DNA of 64,000 nucleotides from Budorcas taxicolor (taxonomy: Eukaryota > Chordata > Mammalia > Artiodactyla > Bovidae). The DNA lies in the NCBI RefSeq assembly GCF_023091745.1, contig NC_068928.1, forward strand, positions 13,348,001 to 13,412,000. Direction: 5' to 3'. Made by a program: the position numbers and the translations under genes. Of the stretch, positions 21,358 through 34,137 are shown in pieces (within the stretch, counting starts at the first letter, position 1; every line of letters begins with the position of its first letter). The notes under the pieces were generated by a model that saw nothing but the letters and a program-made list of their open reading frames with translations, ran no database searches and had not been told where the DNA came from.

Positions 21358-23862
21358 GGAAAGGTGGAAGAGACTCTTCTGAAAGGAATATGGGAGGCAA
21401 AATGGCTCTCAGATTTCTGCTTTCCTTACTAGGGAAGCAGAGAGACAAGCCTTCACAGGCACCTCTGAGCTGAGCGACATGCCCAGCAGCGCCTTTGAAG
21501 GAGCCTCTGGAAGCGGGGAAGCCGAATCTGGCCACTGGGCTCCCGTCCTCCACCCGGTCTGTCTTTCATCTCAGCCCAGGCGCCGCGGTTCTCTTCTCAT
21601 TCTCCTGCTGTCTCTTTCCATTTGCCCTCTCCCTGACTGATACACTGATCTCTCGGTCACTTGGCTTTCTGCTCCACTGCGTCCATATTACTAATAACAC
21701 CTCCGCCACGGCCAGTTTACCTCATGAAGGCAGGAGCACATCATTACAAAATAAACTCATAACTTTGACATTCTAGCAAATACACGCCGTTTGTTATTTT
21801 TATGGCTTTAGTCTTTCTAACAGGCAGAGGGCATTACATACCTGTTTCCTTTCTATCTTTAAATGTGTGCACACATGCACACTTGCACATGCACCAGGAA
21901 ACAAGACAGAGCAAAAAAAAAAAAACAACAACAACAAACCCAACCCCCAGCAAATGTCCAGAGCAGTCAGATGACGGGGGACCCTGGTGGAGGCAGAAGC
22001 CCTGTCACTCAGGGAGGCCGCGCTCCGATCTGGCTCTGGTTTTATGGACGTCATAAACCCGATGGCCCACAGCTGGTCCTTCTGGGACAGACTGCCTCTC
22101 TGCCAGAAGTCATTTGGTGTGATCAGCAGTATTTTTAATTATTAAAATAAAATTGGAAAGGGGGAAAAGAAATAAAAAGGAGACACTGCACTGACCCTGA
22201 ATATCTGATACCCAGAGAGTATGTCAGGGGCCCAGAATGCCTTGCTGCCTAGAAGCAAGAAAACAGCTAGGGCTATTCTGTACTCAGAAATGCTATTTCC
22301 TTTCCCATGAAACCCTGTCTCTAGGACTTGATAACGTCCAACCACTTAGAACCTCACGCCTCTCCCAAATCAGTAAGGCCCCATAGAGAACCAATCTCAG
22401 AAAAAGGGACTGAAACTGACGAAGAGATGCTTAGCTGTTCAAATACACCTTCCTCAGACATCTTTGCCCCACTCATTTCAAAGAGGAAGAGAGCCTCCAG
22501 AACTGGGTTCCTCCTGGAGGCTTCCTTGTCCACCCATTCCACCCCATATTCTTACATCTAATGGGAGTCAGATCAGGAAGGAGCAGGAGTTAATTACTTA
22601 GCATGTCTTCCCTTTACCAGTGGAAACTCAGGTTCTGACATCTTGGCATTGTTCTGAGAAGGCAGCAGTATTTCTACATTTCTTCTCCTCTGAGGAAGAA
22701 AACCAGGGCTTACTATAGCCAAGAACACCATCCTGGGCTAAAGAAACGTTTGCCATCTGAGAGGATTCATTACATTTGGGAACTAAAGATAAAAATTATA
22801 TGACAGACAGACTATCCGAAGAGCTCTCTCTGGTCAGCCTTATCGCAGGAGGTAGGCGGTAGGGGGTGGGGGCAGGTGCAGAGGAGAAGGACACACAAAA
22901 AATGACGCCTCCTTCACTAACCACAAACAAATGCAAACAATCATGGCTACTTAACAATTGGGGAAGAGAAGGCAGGAGCCTCCAGTTCATCTTCAATGAC
23001 CATATGTTTGCAGCATGCACCAGGAGAATGAGGGCGTACAACAGCTCCTGACTGACAGGGGTCAGGGCTGACTCAAGTGGTCTTAATGATTTCAGAATAC
23101 TTCACAACAAAAGCTCCAACTGCAGAAGCTGAATCTGGGCAAAGACTAAACCCATTCTGCCCAACTTTGAAATGATGGCACTGGAGCAGTTACGTTAACC
23201 CTGATGAGCATCAGGAGGGCAGAGAAAATGACCCACCTAGACAGAACGACTGTTACAGTCTTCGATCTGTTGCCCTACCAACCTTCTATGGTAAAACCCA
23301 GGGTACACAACCCTCATCAACAGAACATTTTCGTGAAGTAGGTGAGCTTCATTCATCAGTTTTTTACAACCTGGACACACCCATTCGTGTAGAGGTCATG
23401 CTGCTTGCCACATTCCATTTCTGAAATTATTCCTTGCACACTTTACACTACATGATTCAAACTCTTGCTTTATCTGCCCATCAGCATCAATAACCACTTA
23501 AACACAGGAACCACTCAAAACAGGGGACTCTGCTGAGGCCCTACTTTGCTGCCTCCTCCCAAGTCTGAGTCGAGAGGCAGTGCCATGAAATACTAGGAAC
23601 AGGCACCATCTCAGGTCCCCTGCTGAAGAGTGTCGATGCCGACAGAGCTGAATGAGGGCTCAGCCTGAAAGAGGATCTCCGTTCACTCTCCACATAAAAT
23701 TAAGCCTCAGCCAGCACTCAGTCATTCCAGCTGGCGGACCTGGGAATCAAGGGCACTGCCTCTAGCCAGTGATTAGCAGAACGTCAATGTTAGAGGCTCC
23801 GTGAAAGATGCTGCAGAGCCTTCAGAAATTCTGAGATGCACAGGCAGTACAAATGAATGCAG

Positions 23863-23896
<34 letters not shown>
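23863..23896. repeat. (CA)n microsatellite
   Basis: Seventeen uninterrupted CA dinucleotides. Confidence 0.95.
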
Positions 23897-23898
<2 letters not shown>

Positions 23899-24596
23899 CT
23901 GAGCCACTGCTGCTGTGGCTGCTTATCTGGAGACGCTGCAGACAGCTCAGGTTTACCCCAGCTGACAGGCAATGAAAACAGTCTAATATACCGCCTGCTC
24001 TCGCCCTTAAATCCCTTTTTGGAGATCAAGATAAACTCGTTTCTTCCCTTCCCCAGTGCTCCAGACGTTTGAGTGAAGTGGCAGAGTATTGTGAGGTTCT
24101 GTGCAAATGAAATCACTGTGTAATACTGAATGAGTGTAGTATTTACTTGTCAGGATATTTGTCAGCATACAGGCTTTCGAGCCTTCCAAGTTTCATAGAT
24201 GCAACTTTAGCTCAATTTTTTTCAAAAAAGATTGCTTTTGTCCTGATATATACATATTACATCAGGGCCCCTCAGACTTATAAGCAAATATTTGCAATTG
24301 TGTGCTGCAAATGTGAAAAATAATGATGCATATCAATGCATTAAAAAATGAAAATTCTGCTGCTGTTTTCTCCCACTTTATCCAACCTTTTCCCCTTTAA
24401 ACATTCCTGGTGGATCTAAGAATTCAGCTATGCAGGTGGAGTCCATCCTCTTTCTCATTAGGGTATCTCCACTCTCAAGAGGATTTCAGGAGGGGCTTTG
24501 TAAATTTCCTGAGCAACTGTCATCACTGGATTTCCTCCATGATTTTAGACACTGAAGTCACTCTGGGATGTGTCGGGTCATTGATAAAGGTTTGGT

Positions 24597-24735
24597 TAAG
24601 GCAGAAAGGAGAGAGAAATGAGAAAGAAAAGGTGGGAAGAAGGAAGAAGTGTTAAAATAGGGACAAAGGAAAGGAGAAAGGATGCGAGAGAGGAGGAGGG
24701 AGGGGGAGTGAAGAGAGGAAGGGGAAGAAAAAAAT
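24597..24735. repeat. Purine-rich (GA) tract
   Basis: About 140 nt are nearly all A and G on the plus strand, with few pyrimidine interruptions. This is low-complexity sequence. Confidence 0.8.
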
Positions 24736-25162
24736 GTAATAGCTCATCTACTCCTGGTGCTAACACCCTCCTCCTTGACCTGAGAGGACTACATTTTTAA
24801 AAGCTGACAAGTAATTCAATCTCCAATTAACAATTTTAAGTGGCGCAGCACATATTACTGTGTAAATGTTTCTCCAGGAATACATCCAAGGGTGAATGGA
24901 ATTAAACCTCTAGGGAGACGGGACCAGTGCCGATGAGACCAAGAATATTTGGGGGTTCCAAAATATAGTCCCTTAATACAGAGACCCAGGGTTGCAAATC
25001 CCTTGCCTGCTTTGTTGCCCCTATTGTATCACTGGAGAGCTGGTTGGCAGCTGGCGGGCTGGGGCTAGAGAAGGGACACAGTGGCATACTGGTGGCACAG
25101 GATGGGGCAGCCTCTGGTGTGAGCCGAGGCTGGATTCAATGCCACCCACTGCAAGACCCAAA

Positions 25163-25164
<2 letters not shown>

Positions 25165-25208
<44 letters not shown>
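25165..25208. repeat. (TG)n microsatellite abutting a SINE tail
   Basis: About 22 TG units directly join the 3' end of the reversed Bov-tA that follows, consistent with growth from the SINE tail. Confidence 0.95.
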
Positions 25209-25212
<4 letters not shown>

Positions 25213-25371
25213 CTCAGTCTTGTCCAACTCTTTGCGACCCCAATGGACTGTCCGTGGAATCTTCCTGGCAAGAATACTGGAGTGGGTTGCTGTTTCCTTC
25301 TCCAGGGGACTCTGGCGTCTCCTGCATTAGCAGGTAGATTCTTTACCACTGCACCACCTGGGAAGCCCCAA
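25209..25371 (-). repeat. Bov-tA SINE
   Basis: TGCTCAGTCTTGTCCAACTC at the left and TTTACCACTGCACCACCTGG at the right, reversed orientation. Part of the A unit is missing. Confidence 0.9.
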
Positions 25372-25474
25372 AAATTTCTTTATAAGCAGCAAAATTACAA
25401 ACTGGTCAGGTTTGCTGATGGATAAACTGGAGCAAAGGGACTGTGCTACCAGTGGTATAGAAAGGATATTTACG

Positions 25475-25734
25475 GGACTTCCCTCGTGGTCCCATGGTTA
25501 AGAATCCGCCTGCCAATGCAGGGGACACAGACTGGATCCCTGGCCCAGGAACTAGGGTCCCACACGCCACAACTGAGCCTGTGAGCCACAATGACTGAAG
25601 GCCATGCTCTAGAGTCAGGGCTTTGTAACAAGAGAAGCCACTGCGATGAGAAGCCAGCGCACCAAAGCGAGAGAGAGGCCGCCTGTAGCAACGGAGACCC
25701 AGTGCAGTCAAAAATAAGTAAATGCTTTAAAAAA
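25475..25734 (+). repeat. CHR-2-type SINE with imperfect target-site duplication
   Basis: GGACTTCCCTCGTGGTCCCA head and AACAAGAGAAGCCACTGCGA body. The flanks GAAAGGATATTTACG (25460-25474) and GAAATGATATTTATG (25735-25749) match at 13 of 15. Confidence 0.9.
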
Positions 25735-26475
25735 GAAATGATATTTATGCAAAAAGAAACTGAGATACAGGGAGAATAGAGGAATGAGGTAGATGGCAGA
25801 AGGAGGAACTGGGGTAGAGAGGAACCTCATGACAGTTTACTTGTCAAACGTATGAGAAAAAGGCATAGACTTCCAGAGTCAAAACTGATGCCAGATAAAA
25901 TCACTCATCTCAGGGATCCATCAACTGCTTATTTAGCTGCAGACTTGAGCACACTGACAATAAATTATTTCCAAATACAGAAAAAAAAAAGTAAAAGTCT
26001 GGTCTATTGACATATAATATAGTGAAATTGTCCATTTTTAGGTGTACAACTCTATGAAATCTCACATCACACAGGTGTGTAACCCACCGCCCACAACTGC
26101 CCCCAAAATTTTCATCAGCCCCCAAAATGTTCTCATTTCCTTTGTAATCAATTCCCTTCTCCCACCCCTGACCAACATGGATCCTTGTGTCTCAACAACG
26201 TTGCCCTTTTTAGAATGCTAGCTTCTTTCAGTAGCATTATACATCTGAGAGTCATTGATGCTCACATAGGTGGCAGCTCCTTTTTTACTGCAGAGTAGTA
26301 TTCCATTTTACGGAAATACTACCACCTGTCCATCTGCTTGCTGTTAGCTGACATTTGAGTTGTCTCCAGGGTCAGGCAACTACGAATAAAGCTGCTATAC
26401 ATTCCCATACAGGTTTTTGTATCAATGCACGTTTTCATTTCTGCTGAGTAAATACCCAGGAGTAAGACTGCTGGC

Positions 26476-26643
26476 AAAAGGAGAAGAGGGCATCAGAGGA
26501 TGATGCGGTTAGATAACATCACTGACTCAATGGACGTGAATCTGGGGAAACTCCAGGAGACAGGGAAGGACAGCAAAGCCTGGCCTGCTGTAGCCCATGG
26601 GGTCACAAAGAGTTGGATACGACTTAGAAACTGGACAACAACA
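26476..26643 (+). repeat. BovB 3' fragment inserted in L1
   Basis: CATCAGAGGATGATGCGGTT, ACATCACTGACTCAATGGAC and GGGGTCACAAAGAGTTGGAT are BovB 3'-end sequence. GACTGCTGG before it and GACTGCTAG after it look like the target duplication. Confidence 0.85.
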
Positions 26644-26827
26644 GGACTGCTAGGATATACTGTAAGTGGATAACTTTTTTAAAAGAAAGCTAAACTTTTT
26701 CTAGGTGAGTGTACCATTGTGCAGTCCCACCAACATGTGAGATTTCCAGTTGTTTTGCATCCTCACCAACATTTAGTATGTCAACTTAAATTTATATTAG
26801 TAGGGTCTAACTGTGGTTTTAATTTGT

Positions 26828-27172
26828 GTCTCCCTTGAGAGTCCCTTGGACTGCAAGGAGATCCAACCAGTCCATTCTGAAGGAGATCAGCCCTGGGATT
26901 TCTTTGGAAGGAATGATGCTAAAGCTGAAACTCCAGTACTTTGGCCACCTCATGCAAAGAGTTGACTCATTGGAAAAGACTCTGATGCTGGGAGGGATTG
27001 GGGGCAGGAGGAGAAGGGGACGACAGAGGATGAGATGGCTGGATGGCATCACTGACTCGATGGACGTGAATCTGAGTGAACTCCGGGAGTTGGTGATGGA
27101 CAGAGAGGCCTGGCGTGCTGCGATTCATGGGGTCGCAAAGAGTCGGACATGACTGAGCGACTGAACTGAACT
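26828..27172 (+). repeat. BovB/ART2 3' fragment inserted in L1
   Basis: This piece still encodes the BovB RT C-terminal region in one open frame of over 100 codons (WTARRSNQSILKE, FGHLMQRVDSLEKTLM, RRRRGRQRMRWLDGI) and ends in the usual GACTGAACTGAACTGA tail. It is not an autonomous gene. Confidence 0.93.
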
Positions 27173-27327
27173 GAATGACTAATGATAAATATATTTTTAT
27201 GTGCTAATGATAATATCTTTTTATGTGCTTATTTACCCATCCCTATACCTTTGGTGAAAGGTCTGTTCAAATTTCTTACCCATTTAAAAAGTTACTGGGT
27301 TGTTTCCTATTATTGAGTTGTGAGAAC

Positions 27328-27360
27328 TCTTTATATATATATATATATATTTTTTTTTTT
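27328..27360. repeat. (TA)n-T(n) simple repeat
   Basis: TATATATATATATATATA followed by an oligo-T run. Confidence 0.9.
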
Positions 27361-29702
27361 CCCTCCCAGTCACCTCCCAGTGGTTTTTCTGACTAGATAT
27401 GGGACATGAGGTTGGTACTGGAAGGCAGCTGGCAGTGTGACTGCCTCTGCCCACCAGTGGAGGCACAGAGTTTGGTGCCTTCTGTGACCTGGCTTCTTAG
27501 GGAGTAATACCGACCTTTCATCTCTTCAGCCTTTCTGTTTGTGTTTTCTCATCTATATCTGGTGGGCGGCAATTTAATGTTTTCCTCTTAAAACACATGA
27601 AAAGCCTGTCACTGTCTTAACACAACAGGCACAGTTGTGCCTTTACTCTCACACAGTAAATGCTGGGGAGCTGCCACCCTTCTCACTGCTCTATAAAAAC
27701 TCAGCCCGGGTTGGTATTTTCAGCAAGCTGAACTACTATAAGCAACAGGAGTCTTTCCTATTAGTGCTAATATGTGTTGGGGCTCCTTAAGCAAAACGAG
27801 TAGTTTGGTTTGCCTCTTTTAGTTTTTGCCAGTGGAGATGCTGGGTTTTTCTTTCAAAATTCTTTACCTGGGCTAGAATTAAGCTAGTAACTCTATATAC
27901 TATAAAGTCATATCACATTAGGGTTGCTCTACTGAGCTGCATAAACCTGCTTTATCTGTTGAGAAGACATTTTATCAAAGGGTTAGACGGAAAATGAAGA
28001 TACCCACAAGCTGATGATATGTTCCAACGGTCTTGACTTCCCATATTTGAATCTTATACTCTTGGTTAAATTCGGATGAGTTCCTTTCCTAAATAAACAC
28101 TGATTTCTCACTTCCTCTTATGTGCAAACTATTTTAAAGGGCTTAAATTCTAGACTCTGAGACATTTAAACTATTAGGACCCAATCAAGAATAAACCAGA
28201 AAAACTCAAAGCCTGGGCATGGTAATTTGTATCAATCTAAACTGCTCTTAAAGCTTCTCCTTTCATAATTCAACACTCCTGATGGTGGACATTAGCTGAT
28301 TAGACTGTGTGAAGGCAGCCGCTCTGAATGACAGGGGACACAGCCAGATCTGGATCCATGCACAGGGGACATTCCTGAGAATGATGAACAGTCAGTAGTC
28401 AGGTTTCTAAACAGTCTCGTTTCCTGCGTCTTTATCATATTCACACAGCAGTCTGTGCACAGCGAGGGACCAGGTCCGTCTTCGCCCCAGAAGACTGAAG
28501 TCCTTGCATTTCTAATCTACCACCGTGTGCAGTTCTTGCACTTTTAATTTATGAGTGTTTGGGGGGGACCTCTCTGACTTGGGAACATATTGGCTCGGTC
28601 TAATGCTTGGAGATTATTAAACTCGGAGCTATGCTCCACTATCAAGTCTACAGATCTTTTATTTAGAAGATATGGTGCTCTAAATGCACAAAGAGCTCCC
28701 TGTCACCTTCACATTAAAGCCCCTAGTGCCTGGTAAATGGAATTATATAGCTGTCATCTCCTTTCCCCAAAGTTTTAAGAGTACAATGGGCTCATTTTTT
28801 CACACTCCATCCCAGCTTCAGAACTAAGAGACCTACTTTGTATTGATTTAAGGTCTCAGAAATAAATAAACCTGCTTCACCGCTGTGATTCACAACAAAT
28901 TCATGATACACTATTGCATGATATATTTCAAGTTCTGGCCCTGGCTCTCTTTTTCCTCTGGTGAGTGATGGGGGAGGTGGGAGGTAGTGGGGAGCTGCAG
29001 AGCTGACAGCCGGATGGTTATTGGAGATGGCTGCTGACTGCAAATCCAAGAACAGACACTGCTGGAGGAGTATGGGAATTTTTTTAAAACTGGGGGGCAG
29101 GGGTGAGAAGCTAATTTACTTGGGTTTCAGGCAGGGGTTGGGGGGAGAAGAAAGGTTAAGGGGAGAGGAGAGGGAGAGACACAACAGCAGAACTTTGACT
29201 GAACACTAATTTGCAAAGACAGAACGATGAACATGGCTGGAAAGAAAAGTGAAGAAAATCCATCCCAAGGAGGCATAACATCTAAATGACTGGGAAGATG
29301 AAGATGCTGAGCTGCTCTGCTGAGGGCACCAGGCCTTGGGGGGCACTTAGCTTGAGTTCAGGGACGATGTTTTATGACAGGCAGAACATGTACAGACCCT
29401 ACACACCCCAGAACCTGTGAAGTGGAGGCATCTCTTGATTCCAAGACTCAGGGAGCATCCAGTCCTGGGGGCTGGATAGGATGCTCTGGAGAGAGGGCAG
29501 ACATAGAGTGGAGGTCACACATATGTGTGAGCCAGAGACTGCTCCCTGAGCTGAGAGAGTGAGAAATTAGTATCCTGGTTTTGTGTGCCCGGGGGGCTTC
29601 AGAGTCCCTCAGTCTACATCACCCTACTGAGTCCTGAAACAAGTCCCACTAAACTAATTTAACTAGTATCTGAATATATAGCTCTCAAAAAGACCTATCT
29701 TT

Positions 29703-29990
29703 GGACTTCCCTGGTGGCCCAGTGGTTGCGAATCCACTGAATCCACTGCCAATGCAGGGGACTCAGGTTTGATCCCTGGTCTGGGAAGATCCACATGCTG
29801 CAAGGAGCAATTAAGACCAAGAGCCTCAACTCCTGATGCCTGTGTGCAGAGAGCTAGCACTCGGCAATAAGAGCAGCCACCGCGACGAGGAGCCCAAGCA
29901 CCGCAGCTGGAGAGGGGCCCCCACTCTCCACAACTGGAGAAACCCCACGTGCAGCAACGAAGACCCAGTGCAGCAAAAAAAAAAAAAAAA
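29703..29990 (+). repeat. CHR-2-type SINE with target-site duplication
   Basis: GGACTTCCCTGGTGGCCCAG head and poly-A tail. The flanks AGACCTATCTT (29691-29701) and AGACCCTATCTT (29991-30002) differ by one inserted C. Confidence 0.92.
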
Positions 29991-31063
29991 AGACCCTATC
30001 TTCCAGTCCTGTATCACGACCTTGACTTTTGACAAGGCGGGTGATGGGAAGGCATAAAAGCCTGGGGGACAGCATGCAGCAGATCCCTAAGGTTCTAGAG
30101 AGTACTATTTCAGAGTGGTGAGTTTTAGCTGTTCCTCCAGTAATTACAACTCATTTCATATTTTCAGCTGGCCGGAATGTTATGAATCCAATTTCTTTGC
30201 TGTCTTTGAAGAGCATTTTCATCTTCACTACATTTGTTCTTGAGACAAGACGACTTTGAAAGCAAAAATACATGGGAAAGAGTTCGGTTCTATTCAGTTC
30301 TACAATAGGCCAGAGCATCAAACTGGAGTCACTTTGTTAATTTTGAACTACTATTTAAGAGGAATTAGTTTGTCTGTATAGAGAAACAGACTAGGAAGAA
30401 CTTCATATAGATTAAATGGATTGGCTTAAAGAGTACTGAGTTGCCCTTCAGTCGAGTTTTTCAAGCATCACTGAATGACTATTTGGTAATGGAGTTACAG
30501 CAGAAATTCAAACAACAGTTGGGTAGTGGGACTTTGAAGGATCCTTTTGCTTCCAGCAATAATTCTAGGACCACTTGTCCTCATCATCAACTACATCATC
30601 ACCATCACCACATGGCACTTAACTCTTCTGTAATATGGAAAAAAAAATTTTTAACTGTTATGCTCTATAACTCCCATTCTGAACCTTGCTAACACATAGT
30701 AATTTATGTATCACTAGTATGTAATCGCACTAACACAGAATTCTCTCACATGTAGTCACTTTTTTAGACTCCCCACCAGTGCCCCAATCTATTCTCTCCC
30801 TGCCCCAACCTAACACAGCTCCCTGGCTACAAGCCAAGACACATCTTCATAGCATAAGAGAGTACTAGAAATTAAAAAGAATTTAACATTCAGAGACCCT
30901 CTGGTCTTCACCTTAAGATAGGAAATGTATTTTACATAGAGGAAAGTGAGCCCCAAAGAGACAAGAAACCAAAGTTGCTTTGGGCTAGTTGCTTTGCTAG
31001 TACATGGCAAGGAGAGGAATAAAAAAAAAAAAATTTGTTTGCTTTTTCTTAGGAAAAAAGTCT

Positions 31064-31262
31064 GAGGGACTTCCCTGGTGATGGTTAAGAATCTGCCTTG
31101 CAATGCAGTGGGGTCCATCCCTGGTTGGGGAACTAAGATCTCATGTGCCGAGGAGCAACTAATAAGCCCAAGCACCACAATTTAGAGGATCCAAACTCTG
31201 CCATGAAGATCTTGCGTGCTCCAAGATTCCATGCAGCCAAAGAAATAATAAATAAATAATTT
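31064..31262 (+). repeat. CHR-type SINE
   Basis: GAGGGACTTCCCTGGTGATG head with a short deletion, GGAACTAAGATCTCATGTGC middle, AAATAATAAATAAATAAT tail. Confidence 0.87.
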
Positions 31263-31286
31263 TTAAAAACTGTAAAGGCTCTGATA

Positions 31287-31534
31287 GGCTTCCCAGGTGG
31301 TGCTAGTGGTAAAAAACCCATCTGCCAATGCAGGAGACGTAAGAGACACAGGTTCAATCCCTGGGTTGTAAAGATGCCCTGGAGGAGGGCATGGCAACCC
31401 ACTCCAGTATTCTTGCCTGGAGAATCCCATGGACAGAGGAGCCTGGTGGGCTATAGTCCATAGTGTTGCAGAGAGTCGGACACGACTGAGGGGGTCGCCA
31501 AGAGGGTCACAAAGAGTTGGACATAAGTGAATGA
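31287..31534 (+). repeat. Bov-tA SINE
   Basis: GGCTTCCCAGGTGGTGCTAG head and full A unit. The end contains a partial repeat of the terminal GTCGCCAAGAGGGTCACAAA segment. Confidence 0.92.
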
Positions 31535-32464
31535 CAAACATCAAAGGCTTTGAAACTTCAAAAAGTTTTAGCACATTTATAATAGGCTGTTGAACATGAT
31601 CATTCCCGAGTCTCAATGCCCAGGCAGAGCCTCAGAACTCTGACTTCGTCTAGAAGCTCTAAGTGATGCTCGTGTGGGCTCTCCCATCCTGAGTCTCTAG
31701 GCCACCATGCTCACGCGGGCTCTCTTAGAGGGTCGGAGGCAGTGGATCCCTGAATGACAATTCTACCAGAGAGCGGGGAGCAGACTGCCGGCCAATTACC
31801 TCCGCGCACTCATGGCGTCAAACAGACCTGGTACAGTTTCCTACCAGACCCAAGGAACACTGGATGAGAAACTAAACAACTCCCCAGATGGGGTCAGGTG
31901 TGCCCCTATTTTACGTGTGCTCAGGGGGGAATGCTTGAAAACCAAAGGGATGGGCAACCTTTTCTGAGAGCTCATTCCTCATGCTAAAGAGCGGCTGACT
32001 CTGAGAGGAAGCTCACATGCCCTCTTTAGAAAGGAGACTGATCCCATCTGGAGCTTTGGAGAACAGGGCCTGTCTGTTGTGAAAATAGGTAGTTAGGGAC
32101 TTTTAAAAATGCAAATTGCTGGACTGATCCTTAGAGTGATTATGGGCTATTGTAGCAACAAGTCCTTGGGGACCTGCGCAGACAGATGACTGACACATAC
32201 ACTACCCTATCAGGACCGGACACGGTGCCGCTGGCGTTAATGGCTTTCCAAAGTGTGTGATTGTCTTTAGATAACATCTATGGGGAAAGTCAATACGTGG
32301 ATGTACTGCCACAGTGAGGACTGACATCTAACATTTTCTTAAAGGAATCTTTGCCTTCCAAGGGTCAGAAAGTAGAGAGAATGTTGTGTTTGTATTTCAC
32401 TTCCACGTCTTAGATAAAGAGCTGCACTGAGACAGGCCCCTAAATGCATCTTAGGGAAGACGAC

Positions 32465-32630
32465 AACAGTACCAGTGGATTACCTGTATTAACTCATTTA
32501 ATCCTCACAAGAGCCTGTTACAAGCCTTGTTTTACGGTTAACACAACTGTGACCTGGAATGGTTAAGTACATTGTTCAAGGTTGCTCCACTCACAGTTGG
32601 CAGAGCCTGGATTCAAACCTGGCCAGTCTA
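32465..32630 (-). repeat. MIR SINE, interrupted at its end
   Basis: TTAACTCATTTAATCCTCAC, GGTTAAGTACATTGTTCAAG and GGCAGAGCCTGGATTCAAAC are the reversed MIR core. A CHR SINE interrupts it at 32631. Confidence 0.8.
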
Positions 32631-32758
32631 TTTCTTTCATTTATTTTTTGGTTTTACCATGAGGCTTGTGGGATCTTAGTTCTCTGGCCAGGGATGGAAC
32701 CCCTACTCCCTGCATTGGGAGCTCTGAGCCTTAACCACTGGACCTCCAGGGAAGTCCC
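32631..32758 (-). repeat. CHR-1-type SINE inserted into MIR
   Basis: The tail TTATTTTTTGGTTTTACCAT is at the left and the head CACTGGACCTCCAGGGAAGT at the right. CCAGTCT is present on both sides, and MIR-like sequence resumes after it. Confidence 0.88.
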
Positions 32759-33830
32759 CAGTCTGCCTCTTTAAGTTACGTGACAGTTACAAGGCAGCCA
32801 GAGCTGAAGAACCATCCCTTCCTTTCTCAAGCCCCCATGGCTGACTCTCACGTTGTGCATCAGCGTCATGGGCAAGGATGGAGAATGCACAATGCAGGCT
32901 CCCGGCGCTACAAGCTCCTAGGAGGAGCTCTGATACTGTACCCCAAAGAGTCACATTTCATGTTGTACTGACACACAAATATATGTATTTGGAAACTGAG
33001 ATCCAGTGAGGGCCTGATACCAAGTTTCAAAAGCAAGATTAGCAGAATTAGCCCCCCTACAGGCCTAACACATAGCCCTAGCCACACTCACCATATAATT
33101 TATTTTTTCTTGGCAGATCCAGTGGTACTAGGGACCTGTTCTCTCTAAAGGGAATGAGATTATTGGATATTTTTTCCTCCTTAATGCAGAAGCTTTAAAA
33201 TGGTTTAGCATGAGAAAATCATACATCACCTCTTGAATGAATCTATCAGACCACTGGCAGATGCCTTACCTCCAGAGACAGTTACTGTCCAGAGGACAAG
33301 TCATAAACTGCAATTCTGATTTCTTGGTACAAGGAGAGAGCTTTTACCACATCTAGGCAGTGGACTGAGAACTGGCAGGCTCTAGTCTACATCCCTTATA
33401 TTTCTAGGTCCTCCCAGCCTACTGACCTACATTACAGTAAACACAGAACAGAGCAAAGAGTGGAAGGAGAGGAAGTGGATCTGAAAGTCACTGCAAACGT
33501 CCAATGTCGCCTTGACTTAGGAGTTTATGACTCTACAAATTGTCACAGCCCATTAAGGGTCTTTTTTTCCAGTTTCCCAAGCATGCAAGCTGCTGCCTTT
33601 GCCAAGCCAGCCTGACTCCCTTCTGGCAGGTAGTCTTTCACGTCCATCAAGTCCGTCCTTACCACTCAGTGAGGTATTTTGAAGGATCTGCCCACCCACC
33701 ATCTACTGTTTGAAGAACTGGGAACCCATGATCCACTACCTTGAGTGACATGAAAGAGCAGGCCCTTAGGAGCTTCTCTTACTAATGTTATCACTCTCAT
33801 GACATTTGGACAAAAAGTAAAATGACCACT

Positions 33831-34137
33831 GGGACGTCCCTGATGGTCTAGCGGCTGAGAGTCCGCCTGCCAATGCAGGGAATACAGGTTCAATCCCTGG
33901 TCCAGGAAGATCCCACATGCCGAGGAGTCACTAAGCCACAACTACTGACCCCACGCACTGCAACGACTGAAGCCCTCTTGCCTAGAGCCAGTGCTCCGCA
34001 ACAAGAGAAGCCACCGCAATGAGAAGCTCAAGCCCTACGACGAAGAGTAGCCCCTGTTTGCTGCAACTAGAGAAGGCCCATGCAGCAGTGAAGACCCAGT
34101 GCAGCTTAAAGTAAAATAAATAATATATAAAAAAAAT
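33831..34137 (+). repeat. CHR-2-type SINE with target-site duplication
   Basis: GGGACGTCCCTGATGGTCTA head, GCAACAAGAGAAGCCACCGC body, A-rich tail. The flanks are AAAATGACCAC and AAAATGATCAC. Confidence 0.92.

Larger units (their letters stand above)
25995..27340 (-). repeat. Old L1 3' end, split by two BovB pieces
   Basis: The plus strand carries reversed L1 ORF2-end/3'UTR sequence: GAGTAGTATTCCATTTTACG, CTACGAATAAAGCTGCTATA, TGTGGTTTTAATTTGTGTCT, CTTTGGTGAAAGGTCTGTTC. Continuity is broken at 26476-26643 and 26828-27172. Confidence 0.8.

Noticed and set aside
20816..21382. 188-codon plus-strand open frame
   Set aside because: Its second half is a Bov-tA SINE and its first half has no recognisable domain or splice context. 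It is taken as chance in a GC-balanced intron.
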